From Winogradskyella wichelsiae (GTDB taxonomy: Bacteria > Bacteroidota > Bacteroidia > Flavobacteriales > Flavobacteriaceae): a stretch of DNA of 64,000 bases. Numbering within the stretch: position 1 is the first letter of the stretch; the number at the start of each line of letters is the position of its first letter. Made by a program: the position numbers and the translations under genes. Of this stretch, positions 54,112-62,870 are shown in pieces. Under the pieces are notes generated by a model. The model was not told the DNA's origin and ran no database searches. It was given only the letters and a program-made list of their open reading frames with translations. The stretch is from assembly GCF_013403925.1 (NCBI RefSeq), contig NZ_JABFDJ010000005.1, positions 186,001 through 250,000 on the forward strand. The letters are read 5' to 3'.

Positions 54112-54138
54112 TCTTTTATTGTCAAATTTGAACTAAAG

Positions 54139-54146
54139 CAAATTTA
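54139..54146 (-). promoter_or_regulatory. Candidate -7 box (TAAATTTG) of the antiporter gene
   Basis: Perfect TAnnTTTG on the minus strand, 28 bases before the ATG at 54111. No convincing -33 TTG was seen. Confidence 0.45.
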
Positions 54147-54328
54147 GTTTTTTTATCAATTAATGACGCTAAATAGACGGCTTTAAAAATTAATAAAAGA
54201 ATGAATTATCAAGTTTGCTATAAAATGCTTCATAACTAAGGTATTTAACACTATTAAAGACCATTAATTAACACATTAACAACGACTTAATAAACAGTTA
54301 CAAATTCTTTTCTTGTCTCAACTAGCGA

Positions 54329-55270
54329 TTACAAAGAATGGATCGATTTCTTAGCCTCTTCAAATTCTGCAATCATCGTTTTTACAATTTCTGTAACAGG
54401 CTTTACGTCATGGATTAAACCTGCTATTTGACCAATCTCTAATTCCCCATCCTCTAAATCTCCTTCGAACATGCCGCGTTTAGATCTTGCCCTACCTAAT
54501 AATTCTTTAAGCTGCTCTGGTGTAGGACTTGTTTTATAAAGCTCTTGAACCTCGTTATAAAATTTATTCTTAATTAGTCTGACGGGTGCTAATTCTTTTA
54601 ACGTTAATTGCGTGTCTCCTTCTTTAGCATCCACCACCACTTGTTTAAAGGCTTGGTGTGCTGAAGATTCTTCACTCGCGACAAATCGGCTCCCCACCTG
54701 TACACCATCAGCACCTAAAACCATACAAGCTAACATGGCTTTTCCTGTAGCAATCCCTCCTGCTGCAATTAATGGAATTTCAAGTTGTTCTTTTACCATT
54801 GGTATTAACGTCAGCGTCGTCGTTTCATCTCTTCCATTATGTCCGCCTGCTTCAAAACCCTCAGCTACAATGGCATCCACTCCTGCTGCTTGCGCTTTTA
54901 ATGCAAATTTTACGCTACTCACAACATGTACTACTGTTATCCCTTTGTCTTGTAAAAATTTAGTCCACGTTTTAGGATTTCCAGCTGATGTAAATACAAT
55001 TTTCACACCTTCCTCTACAATTATATCCATGATTTCTTGAACATTCGGATATAGCATTGGCACATTAACTCCAAAAGGTTGATCCGTTGCTGCTTTACAT
55101 TTCTGAACATGTGCCCTAAAGACATCTGGATACATAGACCCCGCACCTATTAAACCTAATATCCCTGAATTACTTGCTGCAGAAGCTAATTTCCAACCAC
55201 TGTTCCAAATCATTCCTGCTTGGATAATTGGATATTTTATATTGAAAAGGGAAGTGATTCTATTTGCCAT
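54329..55270 (-). CDS. Nitronate monooxygenase/FabK-like flavoprotein
   Basis: 313 residues, TIM-barrel FMN enzyme (NPD/2-nitropropane dioxygenase family). IKYPIIQAGMIWNSG at the N-terminus, VVAEGFEAGGHNGRD (FMN phosphate and catalytic region, with the His), IPLIAAGGIATGKAMLA and LGADGVQVGSRFVAS are the recognised motifs. Converts nitronates to carbonyl compounds, or may be an enoyl reductase as in FabK. It starts one base after the stop of the subtilase gene. No tight operon logic. Confidence 0.9.
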   Translation of the reverse strand: MANRITSLFNIKYPIIQAGMIWNSGWKLASAASNSGILGLIGAGSMYPDVFRAHVQKCKAATDQPFGVNVPMLYPNVQEIMDIIVEEGVKIVFTSAGNPKTWTKFLQDKGITVVHVVSSVKFALKAQAAGVDAIVAEGFEAGGHNGRDETTTLTLIPMVKEQLEIPLIAAGGIATGKAMLACMVLGADGVQVGSRFVASEESSAHQAFKQVVVDAKEGDTQLTLKELAPVRLIKNKFYNEVQELYKTSPTPEQLKELLGRARSKRGMFEGDLEDGELEIGQIAGLIHDVKPVTEIVKTMIAEFEEAKKSIHSL

Positions 55271-55271
55271 A

Positions 55272-56885
55272 TTATTGTTTTATAAATTTGACTGTTATTG
55301 CCTTATTACTCCCTAAAAGTTTCATTAAATAGATACCTGAAGCTAAACTTGAAACATTTAAAGCATTTCCGTTATTACTAATTACTTTGTTTATGACAAC
55401 TTGCCCCAATTGATTATAGATCACAATTTCAACATTCTCAATATTAGAAGGAAATGTAACATTCAGTTGAGAGATCACAGGATTAGGGTAAAATTCAAAA
55501 CTTTCAATAGGATTATCTTCAACAGATAAAAATAAATTTCTAGCTAAATTTAAATTAGGAATTCCATAACCTAAAAAATGATCTGGTGTATTAAATTGAG
55601 ACGCTGATTGCCTTACATAATTTTTAACTTCAGTCGGGGAAGCTTCAGGAACCGCCTGCCATAACGAAGCAATACCTCCACAAACAATGGGACTACTAAA
55701 TGACGTTCCGTTATTTTGAACAACACTATTAAATTCACTAATAACAAAAGCATTTCCAGCTCTGGCCACCACATCTGGTTTTTGATAGCCAACCTGCGCA
55801 CTACTGCCTTGCGAACTAAACGATACATAAACTCCATCTTCATCTACGCCACCTATAGATAATACATCTGGTGAATCTCCTGGTGCACCTACCGTTTGCC
55901 AATCTGTAGCCCCCGAATTACCGGCACTTACAACCACTAAAATTCCTTTTTCTGCTGCTATAGAAGCACCTTTAGAAATATAAGCCGTCTGTCCGTTCAT
56001 ATCTGAAGGCGAATAACTGTAATTAGGATTATCATATGTTGTGTACCCCAAAGATGTATTGATCATATCGACCCCCAAACTATCTGCACGTTCTGCTGCT
56101 TCTACCCAATAACTTTCTTCTACCGGATTTTCACTTGAGGCATCCTCTGTTCTAAATAAATAATAGGACGCATCAGGTGCCGTACCTACAAAATTATCTT
56201 GAACATAACCTGCCATGGCACTCAACACTTTAGTCCCATGATTGCTTGATGTATAATCATAAATTTCTGAAGTTCTATCTACAAAATCATAACCATTAAG
56301 TAAATTCCCATTAGCTCTTAAACGTTCAAAAGCCCCCATTGTATTGACATTTGGAAAGCCAGAATCCATAACCGCTACTGTAATTCCTTCCCCCGTAAAA
56401 TCATCAAGATGCAATTGATCTGCACTTATCATTTCTACTTGGTTCTCCGTATTTCCGTAAGTAAAAGCAATCGTTTCATCTTCAACATCTTTTATTTGTT
56501 GCTGATTTGAAGTTCTTGAATCTGAGTCTAAATTATTATTTGCAAAATCTATATCCTCTACAAAAGCTAGATTACTCAATGCCGAAATATCTATTTCGGC
56601 ACCTCTCACATGCACTGCATTAAACCATTTAGATTTTGCTAAAACTGTTATTCCTGTTTGAAGTTTTAAATCTGAAATATAAGCTTCACTTACTGGGACA
56701 TCGCGTTCATCAATTGCTATGTTATGATTCTGTTTTCTGTCGATTGCTTTTTGTGAAAGTATGCTAATTGGATTTGCAATTGAAGCTGAAACATTTGGTT
56801 TATCTGTAAAGTAAACCCATGCATCTTCTTGTGCATAAGTGCTTGTAACAAAAATTAAAAGTAGTGTTGTAAAAATATTTTTCAT
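55272..56885 (-). CDS. Secreted subtilisin-like S8 peptidase with T9SS sorting domain
   Basis: 537 residues. Signal peptide (FTTLLLIFVTSTYAQ), a propeptide-like region, then the S8 domain: VAVMDSGFPNV (Asp), SSNHGTKVLSAMAG (His), VVVSAGNSGATDW (oxyanion Asn), NGTSFSSPIVCGG (Ser). The C-terminal ~75 residues (FEFYPNPVISQLNVTFPSN to MKLLGSNKAITVKFIKQ) are the type A sorting domain recognised by the type IX secretion system, so it should be exported or surface-anchored. Catalytic set complete. Only the N-terminal start region is unusually short of a strong promoter. Confidence 0.95.
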   Translation of the reverse strand: MKNIFTTLLLIFVTSTYAQEDAWVYFTDKPNVSASIANPISILSQKAIDRKQNHNIAIDERDVPVSEAYISDLKLQTGITVLAKSKWFNAVHVRGAEIDISALSNLAFVEDIDFANNNLDSDSRTSNQQQIKDVEDETIAFTYGNTENQVEMISADQLHLDDFTGEGITVAVMDSGFPNVNTMGAFERLRANGNLLNGYDFVDRTSEIYDYTSSNHGTKVLSAMAGYVQDNFVGTAPDASYYLFRTEDASSENPVEESYWVEAAERADSLGVDMINTSLGYTTYDNPNYSYSPSDMNGQTAYISKGASIAAEKGILVVVSAGNSGATDWQTVGAPGDSPDVLSIGGVDEDGVYVSFSSQGSSAQVGYQKPDVVARAGNAFVISEFNSVVQNNGTSFSSPIVCGGIASLWQAVPEASPTEVKNYVRQSASQFNTPDHFLGYGIPNLNLARNLFLSVEDNPIESFEFYPNPVISQLNVTFPSNIENVEIVIYNQLGQVVINKVISNNGNALNVSSLASGIYLMKLLGSNKAITVKFIKQ

Positions 56886-56995
56886 AGAATTATAAATATA
56901 AGTTGTTCGCCATACAATTATTAACTAAAAAAGTTAAAATTGTATGGAACTGACGATCTGTATTTCATCCATCAAAAAATTAATCTATAAGTTAC

Positions 56996-58183
56996 TTAAG
57001 AAATAACTCCAGAACCGACCAACTCATCTCCAAGATACCAAGCTACAAATTGTCCTTCTGTAATCGCAGATTGCTTATTTTCAAACTCTACGTATAGTCC
57101 TGAAGCTACTTTATGCAAGGTTGCTTTATCTAAAGTTTGTCTATAACGTATTCTTGCTAATACAGCCATTGTTTCACCCTCTTTTAAAGCTAAATCCGTA
57201 CGTACCCAATGTAATTCTTCATTAGTAACGAATAATACATTTCTATACAAACCTGGATGTTGTTTTCCTTGGCCTGTATAAATCACATTCTCGTTAACAT
57301 CCGTATCAATAACAAATAACGGTTCTACAGTTCCACCAACTCCAAGACCTTTTCGTTGGCCTTTAGTAAAATAATGAGCCCCTTGATGTTTCCCTACTAT
57401 TTTTCCGTCTGAAACTGTATATTCTGGTTTTTTAGACAAGAATTCTAATTCTTTTTCTTTAGAGTCAAATACTGGTTTTGGTTGCTTATAAATTTTAAAT
57501 TCAGAATCAATTTCAACAATATTTCCTTCTTTCGGTTTTAATTGCTGTTGTAAAAACTCTGGTAATCTTACCTTACCAATAAAACATAACCCTTGAGAAT
57601 CTTTCTTATCTGCTGTAATTAAATCTTGAGCTTTAGCTATTTCTCTAACTTCTGGTTTTATTAATTCACCAATAGGAAATAATGCTTTGGCCAATTGTTT
57701 TTGCGACAATTGACATAAGAAATAAGATTGATCTTTATTTCCGTCGGCACCTGCTAAAAGTTGATGCACTTCTTCTCCATCTTTTTCAATCGTACTTTTT
57801 CTGCAATAGTGCCCCGTAGCCACATAATCTGCTCCTAACTCTAAAGCGATATCCATAAAGACATCAAATTTTATTTCTCGATTACAAAGTACATCTGGGT
57901 TTGGTGTACGTCCTTTTTCGTATTCATTAAACATATAGTCTACAATACGCTCTTTATATTGCTCGCTTAAATCTACGGTTTGAAAAGGAATCCCTAATTT
58001 ATCTGCCACTAGCATGGCATCATTACTATCTTCTAACCAAGGACATTCGTCTGAAATAGTCACGGTATCATCGTGCCAATTCTTCATAAAAAGACCTATA
58101 ACTTCATAGCCTTGCTCTTTTAAAAGATAGGCTGCAACGCTAGAATCTACTCCTCCTGAAAGTCCTACAATGACTCTTTTCAT
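56996..58183 (-). CDS. mnmA: tRNA-specific 2-thiouridylase MnmA
   Basis: 395 residues. Adds sulfur to U34 of tRNA-Lys, -Glu and -Gln. [16 protein letters not shown] at residues 4-19 is the PP-loop, [12 protein letters not shown] provides the first active-site Cys, and SQGLCFIGK the second. THUMP-less, with the C-terminal beta-barrel (LLVIDTD-type and [11 protein letters not shown]). Longer than E. coli MnmA (368) but in the Bacteroidota range. Monocistronic; a complex inverted repeat lies upstream. Confidence 0.96.
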   Translation of the reverse strand: MKRVIVGLSGGVDSSVAAYLLKEQGYEVIGLFMKNWHDDTVTISDECPWLEDSNDAMLVADKLGIPFQTVDLSEQYKERIVDYMFNEYEKGRTPNPDVLCNREIKFDVFMDIALELGADYVATGHYCRKSTIEKDGEEVHQLLAGADGNKDQSYFLCQLSQKQLAKALFPIGELIKPEVREIAKAQDLITADKKDSQGLCFIGKVRLPEFLQQQLKPKEGNIVEIDSEFKIYKQPKPVFDSKEKELEFLSKKPEYTVSDGKIVGKHQGAHYFTKGQRKGLGVGGTVEPLFVIDTDVNENVIYTGQGKQHPGLYRNVLFVTNEELHWVRTDLALKEGETMAVLARIRYRQTLDKATLHKVASGLYVEFENKQSAITEGQFVAWYLGDELVGSGVIS

Positions 58184-58205
58184 ATTATTTATACACTTTT
58201 TATCT

Positions 58206-58320
58206 AGATGTCCGTTCGAGTGATTTCGATTTTTTCTATCGGAATTGTATCGAGAACATTCTTAACTTAAATTATTTCTCGATACAAAATTCATAAAAAT
58301 GAATTCACTCGAAGTGACCT
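58206..58320. repeat. Inverted repeat of palindromic-family right halves
   Basis: The left part reads TTCGAGTGATTTCG to TTGTATCGAGAAC and the right part TTCTCGATACAAAATTC to TTCACTCGAAGTGAC, roughly its reverse complement. This equals two right halves of the 130-bp units joined head to head, a different arrangement from the arrays at 39.8 and 43 kb. Lies between mnmA and its upstream neighbour. Confidence 0.75.
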
Positions 58321-58378
58321 AACTCTACTAAAGAGAAACGCCGTTCTTAGTTCGAAAAATTTCAGCAAAATTACAAAA

Positions 58379-58412
58379 TAAAAAAGGCAATCCTATTAAG
58401 ATTGCCATTCTG
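58379..58412 (-). terminator. Rho-independent terminator of the MORN-like gene
   Basis: On the minus strand GGCAATC and GATTGCC form a 7-bp stem with a seven-base loop, followed by TTTTTTATTTT. It lies about 30 bases after the stop of the gene at 58440. Confidence 0.8.
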
Positions 58413-58439
58413 AAATACTATGAGAACCATAGCTATAAA

Positions 58440-59150
58440 CTATTCTTTTTTTGAAATCACCTCTTGAGTTGTATGATCCACTTCTTTCGTTACTTTACCA
58501 TCTTTGTAATATTTCCACACCCCTTTCTTTTGGTCCATAACATAATTGCCTTCTGATGTTATAATGCCATCAGGCCCATAATATATGGTTTTTCCATCTA
58601 ATTGATCCTTTTTATAGAAGGTATGGCGCAATAATTTGTTCTGTTCTGAAAACCACTTGGCTTCACCGTCTAGTTTTCCATCTTTATAATGTGCGCTTTC
58701 AGCTAACACACCATTAAGGTAATAAACAAAACGTTCTCCTGAAAGTAAGCCTTCAGAATTGTAATTTTCAACAATCATTTTTTCTAAAGAATTTTTATGA
58801 TAAAACACCCATTTCTCAACAAATCTTTTGCCATCCATACGCCCTTCGCTTATCACCTTTTTATTAGAAGCAAAAAACTTGACATCTGCAATACTGTCTT
58901 TCTCATTAAAAATCTTTACTGCACTCAATACACTTTTACCTCCTGATAAGGTATAAAACTTAAATGAATCGATTTCCTTACCATGCTTAAAAGTGCCTTC
59001 ATATCTTTTCTGATTGGTTTGGTAATAGTCTTTGGTCCAAAAACCATGACGCTTACCATTATTATCAAACTGATTTTCAGATTTTTGAGCATTCAAAGAT
59101 GTTAAAAATAGTGTTAAAGTAAAAACTGTGTAAATAATTTGTTTAATCAT
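58440..59150 (-). CDS. MORN/YwqK-like repeat protein, secreted
   Basis: 236 residues. N-terminal signal (QIIYTVFTLTLFLTSLNAQ) then degenerate ~23-residue beta repeats: NGKRHGFWTKDYYQTNQ, GLLSGERFVYYLNGVL, GKLDGEAKWFSEQN, QLDGKTIYYGPDG and QKKGVWKYYKDGK. These are MORN_2/YwqK-type repeats. No catalytic residues. The name antitoxin, sometimes given to YwqK proteins, rests on a Bacillus partner that is absent here, so I would not apply it. Divergent from the fasciclin gene. Confidence 0.85.
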   Translation of the reverse strand: MIKQIIYTVFTLTLFLTSLNAQKSENQFDNNGKRHGFWTKDYYQTNQKRYEGTFKHGKEIDSFKFYTLSGGKSVLSAVKIFNEKDSIADVKFFASNKKVISEGRMDGKRFVEKWVFYHKNSLEKMIVENYNSEGLLSGERFVYYLNGVLAESAHYKDGKLDGEAKWFSEQNKLLRHTFYKKDQLDGKTIYYGPDGIITSEGNYVMDQKKGVWKYYKDGKVTKEVDHTTQEVISKKE

Positions 59151-59214
59151 TATGTAATTTTGTTAAACAAACCGGTCAGGGTTTGAATGTTGAACTATTT
59201 AAAAACTCAAAACA

Positions 59215-60213
59215 ATGAAAATTATTTCAAAAAACTTCAAATTACTTACAGTATTTCTATTAGTGATAGGTACAACTGCCTGCAGTGATGATGACGACAA
59301 TACTGTAACACCAACGCCAGCGCCAACAACCGTTGTTGATGTAGCGCTAGCAAACAACTTAACATCTTTAGCTGCTGCTTTAGAGGCAACTGATTTAGTG
59401 ACCACTTTACAAGGTGACGGACCATTTACAGTATTTGCACCAACAAATGATGCTTTTGAACAATTATTATCTGATACTGGTTTAGACTTAGATAACTTAT
59501 CTGCTGACGAAGAAGCGTTAGTAAAAAATATTTTATTAAACCATGTCATTATCGGTTCTACTTTAACCTCTACTGATTTGGTAGATGCTGGTTCTGGATA
59601 TACAAATACTGCTGCAACAGGTCCAAACGATGCTAACTTAAGCATCTATTTTACAACTAATGATGGAGTTGCTTTAAACGGATCTTCTACAGTTACTAGC
59701 GCAGATAACATAGCAAGCAACGGTATAGTGCATATTGTTGATGAAGTTATTGCTTTACCAACTATTGCAACATTTGCAACAACAAATCCGGCTTTATCAA
59801 ATTTAGTAGCAGCCTTACAATTGGCTGATACAGAAACACCAACTGTACCTTACATAGCAACAGTATCTGACGCCGCTACTGGACCATTTACTGTATTTGC
59901 CCCATCTAACGATGCCTTTGCTAATCTTTTATTAGAGTTAGATCCTTCAGGAAATACAGCCCTTGCTGATTTAGATCCTGCAACTGTTGATGCGGTTTTA
60001 ACGTATCATATTGTAAGTGGAAATATTCAATCTAGTGGTTTACCTAATGGAGTTGTGACCACTTTAGGGGGAGATATTACTGCTGACAACACTGCATTTA
60101 CATTAACAGATCCTAATGATCGTGTAAGTAATATTGTAAGTAGCTTAGTTGACATTCAATCTATTAATGGTGTCGTACATGTTATTGATACGGTACTTTT
60201 ACCTGCACCATAA
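59215..60213 (+). CDS. Two-domain fasciclin (FAS1) surface lipoprotein
   Basis: 332 residues. A lipoprotein signal (LLTVFLLVIGTTAC, lipid Cys at residue 23) is followed by SDDDD, an export-signal-like acidic run that in Bacteroidota sends lipoproteins to the cell surface. Two FAS1 domains: first about 45-185 with GPFTVFAPTNDAFEQLL and NGIVHIVDEVI, second about 190-330 with GPFTVFAPSNDAFANLL and NGVVHVIDTVLLP. Both FAS1 H1/H2 motifs are intact. Probably adhesion. Strong terminator downstream. Confidence 0.94.
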   Translation: MKIISKNFKLLTVFLLVIGTTACSDDDDNTVTPTPAPTTVVDVALANNLTSLAAALEATDLVTTLQGDGPFTVFAPTNDAFEQLLSDTGLDLDNLSADEEALVKNILLNHVIIGSTLTSTDLVDAGSGYTNTAATGPNDANLSIYFTTNDGVALNGSSTVTSADNIASNGIVHIVDEVIALPTIATFATTNPALSNLVAALQLADTETPTVPYIATVSDAATGPFTVFAPSNDAFANLLLELDPSGNTALADLDPATVDAVLTYHIVSGNIQSSGLPNGVVTTLGGDITADNTAFTLTDPNDRVSNIVSSLVDIQSINGVVHVIDTVLLPAP

Positions 60214-60270
60214 AATTGAAGTAACACCTTTTGAGGCCACACTCTCTTATTTTATAAAATATATAATTAA

Positions 60271-60304
60271 AGAAACCCAAACATTTTACGATTTGGGTTT
60301 CTTT
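60271..60304. terminator. Bidirectional terminator between fasciclin and GNAT genes
   Basis: AAAGAAACCCAAA and TTTGGGTTTCTTT form a 13-bp perfect stem around a ten-base loop, with A and T tracts on both sides. It lies after the plus-strand fasciclin gene and overlaps the stop codon of the minus-strand GNAT gene, so it can serve both. Confidence 0.88.
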
Positions 60305-60719
60305 ATGCTATAACTTTAGAAAAATAGATTCTTCTGTGGCCTTTTGGAACATTTTTTACTTCGCCTACAACATCATAATCATTTTTAATATAGAAATCTT
60401 CTGCTTGAAAATCATAAGTATCTACCATAGCCATAGTAGCTCCCTTTTGTTGCGCAACAAATTCTAAATGCTTTAATAGTTTTGTTCCTAAACCTTTAGA
60501 TCTGTACTTCTCATCAACCCACAAGATTTTAATTTCTAAACTGTTCCAGTAATTAATTCCTGCTAAAATTCCACCAATAACAATCTTGTCTTCATTTTTA
60601 ATCGTAAAATCTAAAGACGTCCAGATTGGTGCTAAAGCTTCAACTTGATCTAAGTTATAGACATTAATACCTTCTATTATTTTTTTAATATCGTCGGGAG
60701 TACATGTTTCAATTGTCAT
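60303..60719 (-). CDS. GNAT family N-acetyltransferase
   Basis: 138 residues. Core motif A is ILWVDEKYRSKGLGTKLLKH (the R-x-x-G-x-G acetyl-CoA pyrophosphate loop) and the following strand is TMAMVDTYDFQAEDFY, then NDYDVVGEVKNVPKGH. Complete small GNAT domain, typical of RimI-like or unknown-substrate acetyltransferases. Start ATG at 60719. Substrate not predictable. Confidence 0.9.
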   Translation of the reverse strand: MTIETCTPDDIKKIIEGINVYNLDQVEALAPIWTSLDFTIKNEDKIVIGGILAGINYWNSLEIKILWVDEKYRSKGLGTKLLKHLEFVAQQKGATMAMVDTYDFQAEDFYIKNDYDVVGEVKNVPKGHRRIYFSKVIA

Positions 60720-60737
60720 TGTTTAAAATTATAAAAT

Positions 60738-60772
60738 AATTAAGCCTTAACACCATGTGCTAAGGCTTAATT
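60738..60772 (-). terminator. 12-bp inverted repeat after yidC, probable terminator
   Basis: AATTAAGCCTTA and TAAGGCTTAATT pair perfectly around an eleven-base loop; on the minus strand ATTTTATAATTTT follows. A second short palindrome TGAGTAT/ATACTCA lies at 60785-60800. Placement 50-85 bases after the yidC stop fits termination of the pyrG-yidC transcript. Confidence 0.65.
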
Positions 60773-60821
60773 TATATTATTCCATGAGTATTCATACTCA
60801 CAAGGCAATTAAAAACTTATA

Positions 60822-62735
60822 TTATTTCTTCTTCCCTTTTTGTTGTGCTTGTTTTTGCTGCTCAGCTTGCTCCATCATCTCTGCCATTTTTTTCTGAAAC
60901 TTGTTTTGTTTCTTTGGCTTCGTTTTGCTGACTTCAATCTTAGCTAATACCTTATCTTCATCAATGATATAGTTTTTAATCACTAACATAATCCCAATAC
61001 TAATTGAGTTCGATATAAAGTAATATAAACTTAAACCAGAAGCATAATTATTAAAGAATACTAACATCATTAATGGTGAGAAGTAAATCATGTACTTCAT
61101 CATTTTAGCCATATCTGGCATTCCTTCTTGAGTTGGCTGGTTTGCCACTTGCTGCCCTGTGGTCATTTTCATATAAAAGAAAATTGCTATAGCCGCTAAT
61201 ATTGGAAATAAACTAACATGATCTCCATATAAAGGAATATGAAATGGTAAATCTAAAACAGAATCGAAAGAACTTAAATCGTCTGCCCAAAGAAAGCTTT
61301 TTTGTCTTAAATCAAAAGCTGTTGGGAAAAACTGAAACAAAGCGTAGAACACCGGAATCTGCATTAAACCCGGTAAACAACCACTCAATGGACTTGCCCC
61401 TGCTCTACTTTGGATAGCCATCGTTTCTTGCTGAGCTTTTAATTTATTGTCTTTATACTTTTCTCTTACAGCATCTAATTCTGGTTTTAAGATTTTCATC
61501 TTAGCCTGTGATAAGAACTGCTTGTATTGTACAAATGATAATAAGATTTTTACTAAAATAGTCATCACAATAATCGCAATACCATAAGGTAAAAAGCTAC
61601 TTAAGAAACCAAATAGAGGTATAAAAAGCATTTTATTAATCCAACCAAAAATACCCCAACCAAAAGGAATACTTTCTTCTAGCTCTTTATCATACTCTTT
61701 TAATATTGTATTTGACGTTGGCCCGTAATACAAACCAAAGTTTTTATTTAACTCACCACCAGAATATGCCAATGGCATTTTGGTTGTATATAACTTTGTA
61801 TGCGTTGTATCTATTTCTTCATCTTCAACCAAGTCTAATGACGTTATTGCCACATCATTAAAACGACTGTCGTTAGCCACTAAAATAGAACTAAAAAAGT
61901 GTTGTCTGTAAGATAACCAGTCTACATCACTTATCATCTCGTCATCATTACTCGTTTGCGATAATTTATCAACCTTACCGTCATCGTGCATATAAGTTAA
62001 ACGCGTGTAGCGATTCTCGTAAGTAATACTTTTAGAATGACGAATACTTTTTTGTTTCCAATCTAAAGTGATTGGTTGCGATGTATTAAAGACTCCACTT
62101 AAACCTTGAGATTTAATTGAAAAGTCAATCATATAATCATTAGGCTTCAACTCATAACGGTATTCTAAAAACGAAGATTCCGATATTTTTAGTTTCATAG
62201 AAACTATAGTATTCTCACCATTTTTAGTAATCGTTGGTTCAAAAGGAAAATCTTGTGTATTTAAAGTTCTGTTATCTGATGTCCCAAAGGTGATATTAAA
62301 TGCGCTATTCTGATCTTTTACCATATAAACAGGTACAGAATCATAGTCTACAAAATTTCTTAATTTAACCTCTGCAAGATGGCCCCCTTTATTATTGAAT
62401 TTTAATTCAAATACATCTGTAGTTACAGTTGTTTGCTTTTCTGACGCTGATGGTAAGTTTAAGGCATATGCAAAAGCACCCACTTTATTTTGAAGTGCTA
62501 CTTTTTGAGTCGAATCTAAAACTTGTGAATTATTAGAATAATCACTTGAAGTCGTTATTAAGGTATCATTTTGCTTACTTTGATTATTTTCAGCTTCCCC
62601 TTTTTCTTGCTCTGCTTTTTCCTGTGCTGCAAGTTCTTCTGGAGTGGGTTGGTTTTGATACATTATAAATAATAATATACCAAAAATGAGTACGAAACCT
62701 ATAATAGATTTTACGTCGAATTTCTTTTCTTCCAT
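60822..62735 (-). CDS. yidC: Membrane protein insertase YidC
   Basis: 637 residues, Gram-negative type. One N-terminal helix (IIGFVLIFGILLFIMYQ), a large periplasmic domain from about 60 to 350, then the conserved five-helix core starting FIPLFGFLSSFLPYGIAIIVMTILV with LSGCLPGLMQIPVFYALFQFF and MLVFFNNYASGLSLYYFISN. A Lys/Gln-rich cytoplasmic tail (KQNKFQKKMAEMMEQAEQ) ends the protein. Essential for membrane insertion with SecYEG. Located downstream of pyrG, as in most Bacteroidota. Confidence 0.96.
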   Translation of the reverse strand: MEEKKFDVKSIIGFVLIFGILLFIMYQNQPTPEELAAQEKAEQEKGEAENNQSKQNDTLITTSSDYSNNSQVLDSTQKVALQNKVGAFAYALNLPSASEKQTTVTTDVFELKFNNKGGHLAEVKLRNFVDYDSVPVYMVKDQNSAFNITFGTSDNRTLNTQDFPFEPTITKNGENTIVSMKLKISESSFLEYRYELKPNDYMIDFSIKSQGLSGVFNTSQPITLDWKQKSIRHSKSITYENRYTRLTYMHDDGKVDKLSQTSNDDEMISDVDWLSYRQHFFSSILVANDSRFNDVAITSLDLVEDEEIDTTHTKLYTTKMPLAYSGGELNKNFGLYYGPTSNTILKEYDKELEESIPFGWGIFGWINKMLFIPLFGFLSSFLPYGIAIIVMTILVKILLSFVQYKQFLSQAKMKILKPELDAVREKYKDNKLKAQQETMAIQSRAGASPLSGCLPGLMQIPVFYALFQFFPTAFDLRQKSFLWADDLSSFDSVLDLPFHIPLYGDHVSLFPILAAIAIFFYMKMTTGQQVANQPTQEGMPDMAKMMKYMIYFSPLMMLVFFNNYASGLSLYYFISNSISIGIMLVIKNYIIDEDKVLAKIEVSKTKPKKQNKFQKKMAEMMEQAEQQKQAQQKGKKK

Positions 62736-62818
62736 TTATTTTTAATTTTCGACCACTGTCAGCATTATTTTACTGAAATTCATTCAGAATATAGCTTAAG
62801 AGGTCTTATAAAGTAACA

Positions 62819-62845
62819 ATTGGATAACTCAAATAGTTATCCAAT
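62819..62845 (-). terminator. Hairpin between pyrG and yidC
   Basis: ATTGGATAACT and AGTTATCCAAT form an 11-bp perfect stem with a five-base loop, 25 bases after the pyrG stop. On the minus strand only a weak U-run (TGTTACTTT) follows, so it may be an attenuator or a partial terminator instead of a strong stop. The stronger T-run is on the plus strand. Confidence 0.55.
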
Positions 62846-62870
62846 TTTTAGTATGCGACAAAGTGACACA

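Noticed and set aside
58440..59150. YwqK family antitoxin
   Set aside because: Only generic MORN-like repeats are present and no toxin gene lies next to it.
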